A stretch of 64,000 nucleotides of DNA, taken from JAWRCU01 sp033542235 (lineage in GTDB: Bacteria; Pseudomonadota; Alphaproteobacteria; Rhizobiales; Rhizobiaceae). This document shows, piece by piece, positions 9,756 through 17,148 of the stretch. The position numbers and the translations under genes were made by a program. The notes below the pieces were generated by a model. That model saw nothing but the letters and a program-made list of their open reading frames with translations, made no database searches and had not been told where the DNA came from. The first letter of the stretch is position 1; each line of letters opens with the position of its first letter. Location of the stretch: the NCBI RefSeq assembly GCF_033542235.1, contig NZ_JAWRCU010000008.1, positions 124,001-188,000 on the forward strand, written 5' to 3'.

Positions 9756-10913
9756 CTAAGCGGCCTTCGTTCGTTGCTCGTGCCGGCCGACGATCGCGGC
9801 CAGAGCGTCCGCGAACAGTTGAAGCTCCTCGTCGCTGGTCGAATGGCCAATCGAGACGCGTAGCGCGCCGGCGTCGTCGCCAAATCCCATCGCCTTCAGC
9901 ACATGGCTGGGCCCGACCTTGCCGGAGGAGCAGGCGGAACCGGCCGAGACGGCCACACCTGCCAGGTCGAAGGCGATCTGCGCGGTCTCGGCCTTGATGC
10001 CGGGCAACGCGAAGAAGGTGGTGTTCGGCAGGCGCTCGGCGTCCTTGCCGAAGATCATCGCTCCAGGCATGAGCCTGAGGATCATATCCTCGATACGGTC
10101 GCGACGTGCCCGAACGGCATTCATGTCGCCGAGCCTCTGCGCAGCTTCCGCCGCAGCCGCCCCGAAGCCGGCGATGGCCGCGAGGTTTTCCGTGCCTGCG
10201 CGGTGACCCTTTTCCTGCCCGCCGCCACGCACCAGCGGCATCGGCATCATGAGGTCGGATTTGGCAACGATAGCGCCGGCGCCCTTAGGTCCGCCGACCT
10301 TGTGCGACGACACGATGAGGTAGTCGCCGCACGAGATATCGACGGGGACACGTCCGACCGCCTGCACGGAATCCAGCACAAGCACCCCGCCTGCCTCGCC
10401 GACGAGCCTGGCAATCTTTGCGACCGGCTGGATAACACCGGTCTCGTTGTTGGCTGTATGTACAGCGACCAGCGGCAAGCCCTCGGATCTCTCATGGGAA
10501 GCAAGCGCTGCTCGCAGCGCATCGAGATCAAGCAGGCCGTCACTCCCCACCGGAAGCACGTGGACCTGGTCCTTTCCGAAGCGGCCGCCTGAGAGCAAAC
10601 ACGGGTGATCCGAGGCGGCAACATAAAGCCGCGACATCCTCACGGCGCCGCGTCCCATCTGCCAGTCCGGCGTAAGCAAGGTGGTAGCTGCTTCCGTCGC
10701 GCCGGAGGTGAATACGATGTGCCCGGGCTGGGCTCCGACCAGCCCGGCGACCGAGCGCCGCGCCGCCTCGACGACCTTGCGAGCGGCGCGACCTTCGGCA
10801 TGCACCGAGGACGGGTTTGCGTCCACATCGAGCGCGGCAAGCATCGCTGCACGCGCCGAAGCCAGCAGCGGTGCGCTCGCATTGTGATCGAGATATGCGC
10901 GTCTTTCGGCCAT
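9756..10913 (-). CDS. sufS2: NifS/IscS-type cysteine desulfurase at the head of the suf operon (SufS2)
   Basis: Group I-type cysteine desulfurase (385 residues). The PLP lysine is in SSHKVGGPKGAGAI, the substrate-contact segment in HTANNETGVIQP, and the catalytic cysteine in the flexible loop SAGSACSSGKVGP. The protein starts at the conserved YLDHNASAP strand with no extra N-terminal domain. It is the first gene of the suf cluster, as in rhizobia, where it is called sufS2. No Rrf2/IscR gene precedes it within this window, which is worth noting because such a regulator often sits there. Confidence 0.9.
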   Translation of the reverse strand: MAERRAYLDHNASAPLLASARAAMLAALDVDANPSSVHAEGRAARKVVEAARRSVAGLVGAQPGHIVFTSGATEAATTLLTPDWQMGRGAVRMSRLYVAASDHPCLLSGGRFGKDQVHVLPVGSDGLLDLDALRAALASHERSEGLPLVAVHTANNETGVIQPVAKIARLVGEAGGVLVLDSVQAVGRVPVDISCGDYLIVSSHKVGGPKGAGAIVAKSDLMMPMPLVRGGGQEKGHRAGTENLAAIAGFGAAAAEAAQRLGDMNAVRARRDRIEDMILRLMPGAMIFGKDAERLPNTTFFALPGIKAETAQIAFDLAGVAVSAGSACSSGKVGPSHVLKAMGFGDDAGALRVSIGHSTSDEELQLFADALAAIVGRHEQRTKAA

Positions 10914-10966
10914 CTTCCGCCGATACCAACTCTCAATTCGCGGTCGCGGGGTCAGTTGCGTTATTT

Positions 10967-10982
10967 CCTTGAATTTTCAAGG
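10967..10982. promoter_or_regulatory. Perfect inverted repeat in the sufS2 leader
   Basis: CCTTGAATTTTCAAGG consists of two 7-base arms around TT and lies 54-69 bases upstream of the sufS2 ATG. Size and symmetry suit a dimeric repressor. It does not match the RirA IRO box (TGA-N9-TCA), so the binding protein is not assigned. Confidence 0.35.
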
Positions 10983-11036
10983 TCAGCCGTCCTATTTACC
11001 CGCTTTGCCGACGGGGCGGTGCGGCTACTGCCCCAG

Positions 11037-11053
11037 TTTTGAACAATTCTAAA
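11037..11053. promoter_or_regulatory. Near-consensus Irr iron-control element (ICE box)
   Basis: TTTTGAACAATTCTAAA matches the rhizobial Irr-box consensus TTTAGAA-N3-TTCTAAA at 13 of 14 fixed positions. It lies 124 bases upstream of the sufS2 ATG and 95 bases upstream of the divergent hydrolase. Irr control of suf genes is known in Rhizobiales, so iron-responsive regulation of this cluster is a reasonable inference. Confidence 0.55.
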
Positions 11054-11147
11054 CTAGCTTCTATGGAGCCGCTGGCGCCGCGTCAAGGCCGCATTGGGCG
11101 GGTTGCCGACGCGAGGCGCGCGGAAGCTGGTGAGTGCGGAGTAACGA

Positions 11148-11822
11148 ATGCCTGAGGTCATTTTTGCGGGTCCGGCCGGACGTCTCGAGGGCCGCTATCA
11201 GCCGTCTAAGCAGAAGAATGCACCGATCGCGATCGTGCTTCACCCGCATCCGCAATTCGGCGGGACGATGAACAACAAGATCGTCTACGAGCTGTTCTAC
11301 ATGTTCCAGAAGCGCGACTTCACGACGGTGCGCTTCAACTTTCGTGGTATCGGCCGCAGCCAGGGCGAGTTCGATCATGGCACCGGCGAGCTGTCCGACG
11401 CAGCCGCCGCGCTCGACTGGGTTCAGTCTCTGCATCCCGATTCAAAAAGCTGCTGGGTTGCGGGCTATTCTTTCGGTGCGTGGATCGGCATGCAGCTTCT
11501 GATGCGCCGTCCGGAGATCGAAGGTTTCATCTCGGTGGCGCCGCAGCCCAACATCTACGATTTCTCGTTCCTCGCCCCCTGCCCGTCGTCCGGTCTCATC
11601 ATCCACGGCGATGCCGATAAGGTCGCCCCGCCCAAGGATGTACAAACGCTTGTTGACAAGCTCCATACACAAAAGGGCATCACTATTACTCAGAAAACTC
11701 TGAAGGGCGCGAACCACTTCTTCACCGGCATAGAAGATGTATTGCTGGGCGAATGTGCCGATTATCTGGACCGCCGCCTCGCCGGCGAGCTCGCGGACCC
11801 CCGGCCGAAACGACTGAGATAA
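11148..11822 (+). CDS. Alpha/beta hydrolase (COG2945-like)
   Basis: A 224-residue alpha/beta-hydrolase. The nucleophile elbow is GYSFGAW, with the HPHPQFGG oxyanion region near residues 32-39, a later Asp in IHGDADKVAPP and His in GANHFF completing the likely triad. There is no signal peptide, so it is cytoplasmic. The substrate is unknown. It is divergent from sufS2 and shares the regulatory gap holding the Irr-like box. Confidence 0.88.
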   Translation: MPEVIFAGPAGRLEGRYQPSKQKNAPIAIVLHPHPQFGGTMNNKIVYELFYMFQKRDFTTVRFNFRGIGRSQGEFDHGTGELSDAAAALDWVQSLHPDSKSCWVAGYSFGAWIGMQLLMRRPEIEGFISVAPQPNIYDFSFLAPCPSSGLIIHGDADKVAPPKDVQTLVDKLHTQKGITITQKTLKGANHFFTGIEDVLLGECADYLDRRLAGELADPRPKRLR

Positions 11823-11963
11823 CTCGCCATCCCCTTCCAGCCACTGCACTTTTCGCTGACCAGCGACTCTTTGAAGATTAGCCGGGATCATTACTCGACA
11901 GTTAACCATTGTCGTGTCACGTTTCTTGTGCAGCGAATCGCTGCGTGGAAGCGGGGTAAACGG

Positions 11964-12521
11964 ATGAGCAGATTCGAAGTCTACAAGGCCAAGAATGGCG
12001 AAACGCGATTCCGCTATCGTGCGAGCAATGGCGAGATTATGTTCACTTCAGAAGGCTACAAGGCCAAGGCCTCGGCGATCAGATCGATCGAGTCCCTGAA
12101 GAAGAACATCGCTGCAGCCAACATCGAGGAGATCGTAGACATGGCTAAGAAAGCTACACCCAAGGCGGCAGCAGCGCCGAAGGCAGCGACTAAGAAGACC
12201 ACAGCAAAACCTGCGGCCAAGGCGGCAGCAGCCAAGCCTGCAGCAAAGGCGGCAAAGCCTGCAGCCAAGCCGGCGGCGAAGCCAGCAGCAAAGGCACCGG
12301 CCAAAGCGGCAGCGGCAAAGCCGGCTACCAAAGCTGCAGCTAAGCCTGCAGCAAAGGCGGCAAAGCCTGCAGCTAAGGCGGCGGCGAAGCCAGCAGCAAA
12401 GGCACCTGCCAAGGCAGCAGCGGCAAAGCCGGCTACCAAAGCTGCAGCAAAGCCTGCCGCTAAGGCCGCCACCAAGCCGGCCGCCAAGGCGAAGGCACCT
12501 GCGAAGAAGGCCAAGGCCTGA
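11964..12521 (+). CDS. DUF1508 (YegP-like) protein with a histone H1-like Ala/Lys/Pro tail
   Basis: A 185-residue protein in two parts. Residues 1 to ~59 are a single DUF1508 unit (FEVYKAKNGETRFRYRASNG, SEGYKAKASAIRSIESLKKN). From ~60 on the sequence is almost only Ala, Lys, Pro and Thr in AKPAAKAA-type units, like bacterial histone H1-like proteins, and probably binds DNA or RNA. The tail holds a 36-residue tandem duplication. An internal ATG at 12141 is preceded at nine bases by GAGGAG and could yield a tail-only product. The start at 11964 excludes an unrelated leader frame to 11871. Confidence 0.85.
   Translation: MSRFEVYKAKNGETRFRYRASNGEIMFTSEGYKAKASAIRSIESLKKNIAAANIEEIVDMAKKATPKAAAAPKAATKKTTAKPAAKAAAAKPAAKAAKPAAKPAAKPAAKAPAKAAAAKPATKAAAKPAAKAAKPAAKAAAKPAAKAPAKAAAAKPATKAAAKPAAKAATKPAAKAKAPAKKAKA
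12272..12487 (+). repeat. 108-bp tandem repeat encoding the histone-like tail
   Basis: Two consecutive 108-base units (12272-12379 and 12380-12487) start with GGCGGCGAAGCCAGCAGCAA and share the segment GGCAAAGCCGGCTACCAAAG. They encode a 36-residue Ala/Lys/Pro unit. Differences are mostly silent or toward the 3' end, pointing to recent slippage or unequal crossover. Confidence 0.75.
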
Positions 12522-12545
12522 CAAGCTGACTGCGATTACGCGCAG

Positions 12546-13670
12546 TCAGATCGGGCGGGCGCGCACCCCGCCACTCGCGGCTTTCCGGCACCCAGTAGTC
12601 GTTGGAAAGGTGAGTGGCAGGCCCTTCAGCGAGCGAACCGCAAGGTGAGCCCAGGCTTCAGCCTCGATGAAGTCACCGCGCAAGCAGGCGTCTTCGGCGA
12701 GGATAACTTCGGCTAGAGTTCTGGCCGCGCCCTCTTTGAGGTCGCGGAACATGTGTGGGTTCTTCCGGCCGCCACCGGAGACGATCCAGAGGCTTGGTCT
12801 GTCGGGCAGATGCTCGACCGATTTCAGGATCGCTTCCGCGGAAACGGCAGCCAGCGTGCGTGCACCGTCGGCAAGGTCCATTCCATCGGCCTCGGCAAGA
12901 GTGAAGTCGCCGCGGTCCAGCGACTTCGGTCCGCTCTTTGCAAAGAACGGATTGTCGAGATACCGCTTGACGACGGTGCGCACCACGCTCCCTTCGCTGG
13001 CGATCGTGCCATCGGCATCGAACGGCACGCCGCCTTCACGTGCGACCCATTGGTCGATCAGTGCATTGCCGGGACCCGTATCGAACGCGATCGGGTCCCC
13101 TTTGCCGACATATGTGATGTTGGAGATCCCGCCGATATTGACGAATACGACGGGGCTCATCCTGGCGTAGGGCTCAGGCAGCGAGCGGGCCAATGCGGCG
13201 TGGTAGGCAGGCACCAGCGGTGCGCCCTGCCCGTCTTCCTTCATGTCGTTGGCGCGCATGTCATAGATGACCGGGATGCCGGTCGCGCGTGCAAGCAACG
13301 GACCGTCGCCTAGCTGAACTGTGATGCCGGCCTGCGGTCGATGCAAAACAGTCTGGCCGTGAAAGCCGATCACCTCCGGCCTGCGCCAATCGGCCGGAGC
13401 TCGCTCGAGCAGTGACCTGACCGCTTCCACGTGGCGCTCGGTGATAGCTTCCTCCAGTTGGGCCAGATCGCCGGGCCTGTCTTCGCGTCGGCTGATCGCC
13501 TTGGCAGCTTCGAGACCGGCCTCGATCGCGCGGCGGAACGGAGCGGGATAGCCGAAGAAGGCCGTTGGCCCGAACTCGACATGGCTTTCGCCATCGGTTC
13601 TGAGCATGGCCGCATCGATGCCGTCCATCGATGTTCCGCTCATCAGCCCAATCGCCGTCATCAAGGCCAT
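12546..13670 (-). CDS. anmK: Anhydro-N-acetylmuramic acid kinase
   Basis: AnmK phosphorylates and opens 1,6-anhydro-MurNAc in peptidoglycan recycling. About 374 residues from the Met at 13670, the normal family length. The N-terminal phosphate-binding signature GLMSGTSMDGID is clear, followed by VIGFHGQTVLHRP, VVFVNIGGISNITY and FDTGPGNALIDQW. The frame extends to 13745, but the extra part has no family resemblance. An alternative Met lies at 13661. It is divergent from tyrS, as in many alphaproteobacteria. Confidence 0.93.
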   Translation of the reverse strand: MALMTAIGLMSGTSMDGIDAAMLRTDGESHVEFGPTAFFGYPAPFRRAIEAGLEAAKAISRREDRPGDLAQLEEAITERHVEAVRSLLERAPADWRRPEVIGFHGQTVLHRPQAGITVQLGDGPLLARATGIPVIYDMRANDMKEDGQGAPLVPAYHAALARSLPEPYARMSPVVFVNIGGISNITYVGKGDPIAFDTGPGNALIDQWVAREGGVPFDADGTIASEGSVVRTVVKRYLDNPFFAKSGPKSLDRGDFTLAEADGMDLADGARTLAAVSAEAILKSVEHLPDRPSLWIVSGGGRKNPHMFRDLKEGAARTLAEVILAEDACLRGDFIEAEAWAHLAVRSLKGLPLTFPTTTGCRKAASGGVRARPI

Positions 13671-13762
13671 AGCCGTCGTCCTTGTGATTCCACTCGTCCA
13701 GATGCTAAAGGCGCGCGTCGTGGCTTGCCAACTCAGCCGGCGCATTTCCCGGGAAACAGAAA

Positions 13763-15016
13763 ATGTCCGCCTTCAAATCCGATTTCCTGCGCGTGCTCGA
13801 CGAGCGCGGTTTCATTCACCAGATCTCCGATCCTCAGGGTCTGGACGATCTCTTCGCGAGGGAGACGGTGACCGGCTATATCGGATTTGACGCCACTGCA
13901 AAAAGCCTGCACGCTGGCTCACTCATCCAGATCATGATGCTCCATTGGATGCAGCAGACCGGCCACCGCCCGATCGCATTGATGGGCGGCGGAACCTCGA
14001 TGATCGGCGATCCGTCCTTCAAGGATGAGGCTCGCAAACTGCTCACGCCGAGGGATATCGACGACAATCTCGCCGGCATCCGCCGCAACTTCGCTCCTTA
14101 CCTGAATTTCGGTGAAGGGCCTCGCGACGCGCTGATGGTCAACAATGCCGACTGGCTGCTGTCCCTCAACTATGTCGATTTCCTGCGCGATGTCGGTCGA
14201 CACTTCTCCGTCAACCGCATGCTCTCCTTCGAGAGCGTGAAGCTGAGACTCGAGCGCGAGCAATCCCTGTCGTTCCTCGAATTCAACTACATGATCCTGC
14301 AGGCTTACGACTTCGTCGAGCTTCACAAGCGCTATGGCTGCAGGCTGCAGATGGGCGGCTCCGACCAGTGGGGCAACATCGTGAACGGCATCGATCTTGG
14401 CCACAAGCTGGGCGCATCGCAGTTGTTCGCATTGACCTCTCCGCTGCTCACCACATCGTCTGGCGCGAAAATGGGCAAGAGTGCTTCCGGCGCCGTCTGG
14501 CTCGCGGGAGAAATGCTGAGTCCGTATGACTTCTGGCAATACTGGCGCAACACTGAAGATGCTGACGTCGGGCGCTTCCTGAAGCTCTACACAACACTTC
14601 CTCTCGACGAGGCCGGGCGGCTTGCAAGCCTCGGCGGGTCGGAGATCAACGAGGCGAAGAAGGTTCTGGCGACCGAGGTTACTGCGATGTTGCACGGCCG
14701 CGCAGCAGCCGAGGCCGCCGCCGAAACAGCGCGCAAGACCTTCGAAGAAGGTACGCTTGCCGAAAGCCTGCCGACCGTCGAGGTACCGAAAGCATCGCTA
14801 GAGGCCGGCCTTGGCTTGCTTTCGTTGTTTGTCACAGCGGGGCTTGCCGCATCGAACGGCGAGGCAAGGCGTCATGTCCAAGGCGGCGCCGTGCGCCTCA
14901 ACGACGAGCCGGTAAAGGATGAGCGTCGTGTCGTGGACTTCTCCGATCTCGGGTCAGAGGGCGTTATCAAGCTTTCGCTTGGCCGCAAGAAGCACGTCCT
15001 CGTGCGGCCGGTGTAG
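13763..15016 (+). CDS. tyrS: Tyrosyl-tRNA synthetase
   Basis: Class I aminoacyl-tRNA synthetase charging tRNA-Tyr (417 residues). The HIGH-like motif is in LHAGSLIQIM, the tyrosine pocket in GGSDQWGNI, and the KMSKS-like loop is KMGKSASG. A C-terminal S4 RNA-binding domain (LFVTAGLAASNGEARRHVQGGAVRLN) is complete. It is normal in length and ends with a small gap before a stretch lacking genes. Confidence 0.97.
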   Translation: MSAFKSDFLRVLDERGFIHQISDPQGLDDLFARETVTGYIGFDATAKSLHAGSLIQIMMLHWMQQTGHRPIALMGGGTSMIGDPSFKDEARKLLTPRDIDDNLAGIRRNFAPYLNFGEGPRDALMVNNADWLLSLNYVDFLRDVGRHFSVNRMLSFESVKLRLEREQSLSFLEFNYMILQAYDFVELHKRYGCRLQMGGSDQWGNIVNGIDLGHKLGASQLFALTSPLLTTSSGAKMGKSASGAVWLAGEMLSPYDFWQYWRNTEDADVGRFLKLYTTLPLDEAGRLASLGGSEINEAKKVLATEVTAMLHGRAAAEAAAETARKTFEEGTLAESLPTVEVPKASLEAGLGLLSLFVTAGLAASNGEARRHVQGGAVRLNDEPVKDERRVVDFSDLGSEGVIKLSLGRKKHVLVRPV

Positions 15017-15226
15017 CTGTAAACAGGATGCCGAACCGAAAGTCAGTGCAGCAAACAGTTTCAGACTTTTCGGATAGGGAGTCAGCGTCCGTTTGATCCC
15101 CTGCTTCGCTGAAGGGTGAAGTTGGCGAAGCGGAGTGGCCGGTCGCCCGTGGCGAGGGCCGGAGCACCGCCGCCATGATCAGCGCCGTGAGCTGACGCCC
15201 TGGGGAGGGCCGGCCGCCGATGCGGT

Positions 15227-16423
15227 TCATGCATCGCCCCGCGTGCCAGCCGGTGCACAGTGCCCGCCAAATGCGGCGGAGCGCTGGTCGAGGTCGATGA
15301 CCGCGTCCGCCATCGCCAGAACGCCGGTGATGTCTCGGTCGAGCCGCAGGATCGCCTCGCGGCTCGCGGCCGGCCTTAGATAGCTGGGCGGCTCGAAATA
15401 GTCGCCGCCGCCAGCCTTCGGTACCGTCAGAAGCAGGCGATCGTCGCGCGCCAGCGCCTGTGGGCGGCCGAGGCCGGGCCGGTCCCCGAGCGCCAGAAAG
15501 CGCTCCATGAAGGCCGGGGTGAGCAGCGCCCTCGCGCCGATCTGATCGTTACCCCAGACCTGGTAGAAGTTCTCGAAGCGCGGGTCTTCCAGCCGCACCC
15601 GCTCGCGTCCGTTGCGCGCCAGCCAGTCGTGCACCCTGTCGAACAAGCCGCTCTGCAAAACGACCGCCGTGGTGCCCTTCAGCCGCCACGGCAGCCCGAT
15701 CACGACAAGCAGCCCATCGAAGCTCGTGCGTCGCTCGTCGCCGGAGCCGACATGCAACGTCAGTTCCACGATGCTGACGGCGAGGCCGCGATAGGTGCCG
15801 GCCAACTCGTCTTCGGCGGTCGCCCGGTCGAAGCTGCGGAAGAGGCGTTCCTCGCTCAGTTGCCGCATGTCGGGCATGGCCGCGGGACGATAAGTGATGT
15901 CGCCGAAGCGCGCCGCGAGCAGGGGCAGTACACGCTGCTTGTACATGCTGCGGTAGCGGTTGCCGAGCGCCAGCGAAGCCCAGGCATAGCCGGCGAAGCC
16001 GCCACCGGCGGCGGTGAAGACGAGATCGGAGAGATCGGCCGTCCCATCGAGGCCCGCCAGCGCGAACGCGCCGACCGCGCAGAGCGGCACCCGCCACCGC
16101 GCCCGCCTGTTGATCTCGCGCACGGTGTCCCGCCGCGTCGCCTCCAGTTCGTCGAGCACCGGCTTGATGGGCGTGATCAGGGCATCGGCTGCTGCAGGGT
16201 CGGGCGACGAAACGGAACCCAGCAGCCAGAACAGGGTGGCCCCGGCGGCCACGCCCAGCACGACCAGGCCGGTGACGAAGCCGAGCACCAGGCCGCCCAC
16301 AAGCCCCGCCAGGTCGGGCGAATGCCAGAGGCTGACGACCAGGACTGCGGTGAAAGCGGCCGCGGCAAGAGCGGCGGCGCCGGTGATGACCGCCTTGCCA
16401 AGACGGGCGCTGCTTTTCGGCAT
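15227..16423 (-). CDS. DUF3137 domain membrane protein
   Basis: A 398-residue protein from the Met at 16423 (MPKSSARLG). Two N-terminal hydrophobic helices (about residues 11-35 and 40-70) and another pair near residues 115-150 anchor it in the inner membrane. The rest is a DUF3137 cytoplasmic or periplasmic domain with the FDGLLVVIGLPWRL strand and FENFYQVWGNDQIGARALL segment. It follows lemA by four bases, and LemA/DUF3137 pairs recur in proteobacteria. The function is unknown. Confidence 0.82.
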   Translation of the reverse strand: MPKSSARLGKAVITGAAALAAAAFTAVLVVSLWHSPDLAGLVGGLVLGFVTGLVVLGVAAGATLFWLLGSVSSPDPAAADALITPIKPVLDELEATRRDTVREINRRARWRVPLCAVGAFALAGLDGTADLSDLVFTAAGGGFAGYAWASLALGNRYRSMYKQRVLPLLAARFGDITYRPAAMPDMRQLSEERLFRSFDRATAEDELAGTYRGLAVSIVELTLHVGSGDERRTSFDGLLVVIGLPWRLKGTTAVVLQSGLFDRVHDWLARNGRERVRLEDPRFENFYQVWGNDQIGARALLTPAFMERFLALGDRPGLGRPQALARDDRLLLTVPKAGGGDYFEPPSYLRPAASREAILRLDRDITGVLAMADAVIDLDQRSAAFGGHCAPAGTRGDA

Positions 16424-16427
16424 GACC

Positions 16428-17000
16428 TTACAGGTACTGGGCAGCGTCAACCGGCGTGCGCGCCTCCTGCGGCGCTTCGAAGAACGGCGGCGGCACCGAG
16501 ACGCCGGCGAGACCGACCAGCAGCGGCCCGGGGAATATCTGCATCGCGTTCCGTAGTTCGCCGACGGCGGTGTTGTAGAAGCGCCGCGCCGCGGCGATGT
16601 TGGTCTCCACCTCCTGGTAGCCGCGCTGCGCCTCGATCATCGGCCCGTCCGACTTCAGCGCCGGATAGTTCTCGGCGCGTGCGAACAGCATGGCCATGCC
16701 CTGATCCAGCCGGCCTTCCGCCGCGAAGCGCTCGGCAGCCTGGGCCGGTCCCTTCCCGTTGGCCCTGCTCATGGCGTCCGCCCGCAGCGCGGTGATCTCC
16801 TCCAGAAGCGTCTTCTCGTGCTCCATGAAACGGCGCGCCACGACGAGCAGGTTGGGAATGAGGTCGTGGCGCTGCTTGAGCTGCACGTCGATTCCGGCCA
16901 GCGCCTCGGCCACACGGTTGCGCCGGGCCACGATGGTCGCGTACCAGGCATAGAGGATGAGAACGACCGCGCCGGCAGCGGTCCACCAAAACAGGCTCAT
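16428..17000 (-). CDS. LemA family protein
   Basis: A 190-residue protein with one N-terminal membrane helix (MSLFWWTAAGAVVLILYAW) and a helical LemA domain: LKQRHDLIPNLLVVARRF, ARAENYPALKSDGPMIEAQ, AARRFYNTAVGELRNAMQIFP, all textbook positions. The start at 17000 is preceded by an AAGGGGGA ribosome site. The frame to 17138 lies in unlikely sequence. LemA proteins are membrane-linked helical bundles of unknown role, here paired with a DUF3137 gene in a two-gene operon. Confidence 0.9.
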   Translation of the reverse strand: MSLFWWTAAGAVVLILYAWYATIVARRNRVAEALAGIDVQLKQRHDLIPNLLVVARRFMEHEKTLLEEITALRADAMSRANGKGPAQAAERFAAEGRLDQGMAMLFARAENYPALKSDGPMIEAQRGYQEVETNIAAARRFYNTAVGELRNAMQIFPGPLLVGLAGVSVPPPFFEAPQEARTPVDAAQYL

Positions 17001-17148
17001 TTGTTCCCCCTTCGCCGCCGGGCAATCGGTTGTCCGTCGACACATGGCGCAGGCATACGCTGCGCAATAGAGGCTATAGCTTGGAAATTCGTGCTGCAAA
17101 ACCAAGAATGATAGCAGGATGAATGACTCCACTTCCACTCATGCTGCT

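Noticed and set aside
10967..10982. Reading the inverted repeat before sufS2 as a RirA IRO box
   Set aside because: The IRO box needs TGA-N9-TCA; here the TGA/TCA spacing is four or ten bases.
12056..12514. Ala/Phe/Gly-rich antisense frame with membrane-like repeats over the histone-like tail
   Set aside because: It is the reverse complement of the low-complexity Ala/Lys/Pro repeat, so its hydrophobic look is an artefact.
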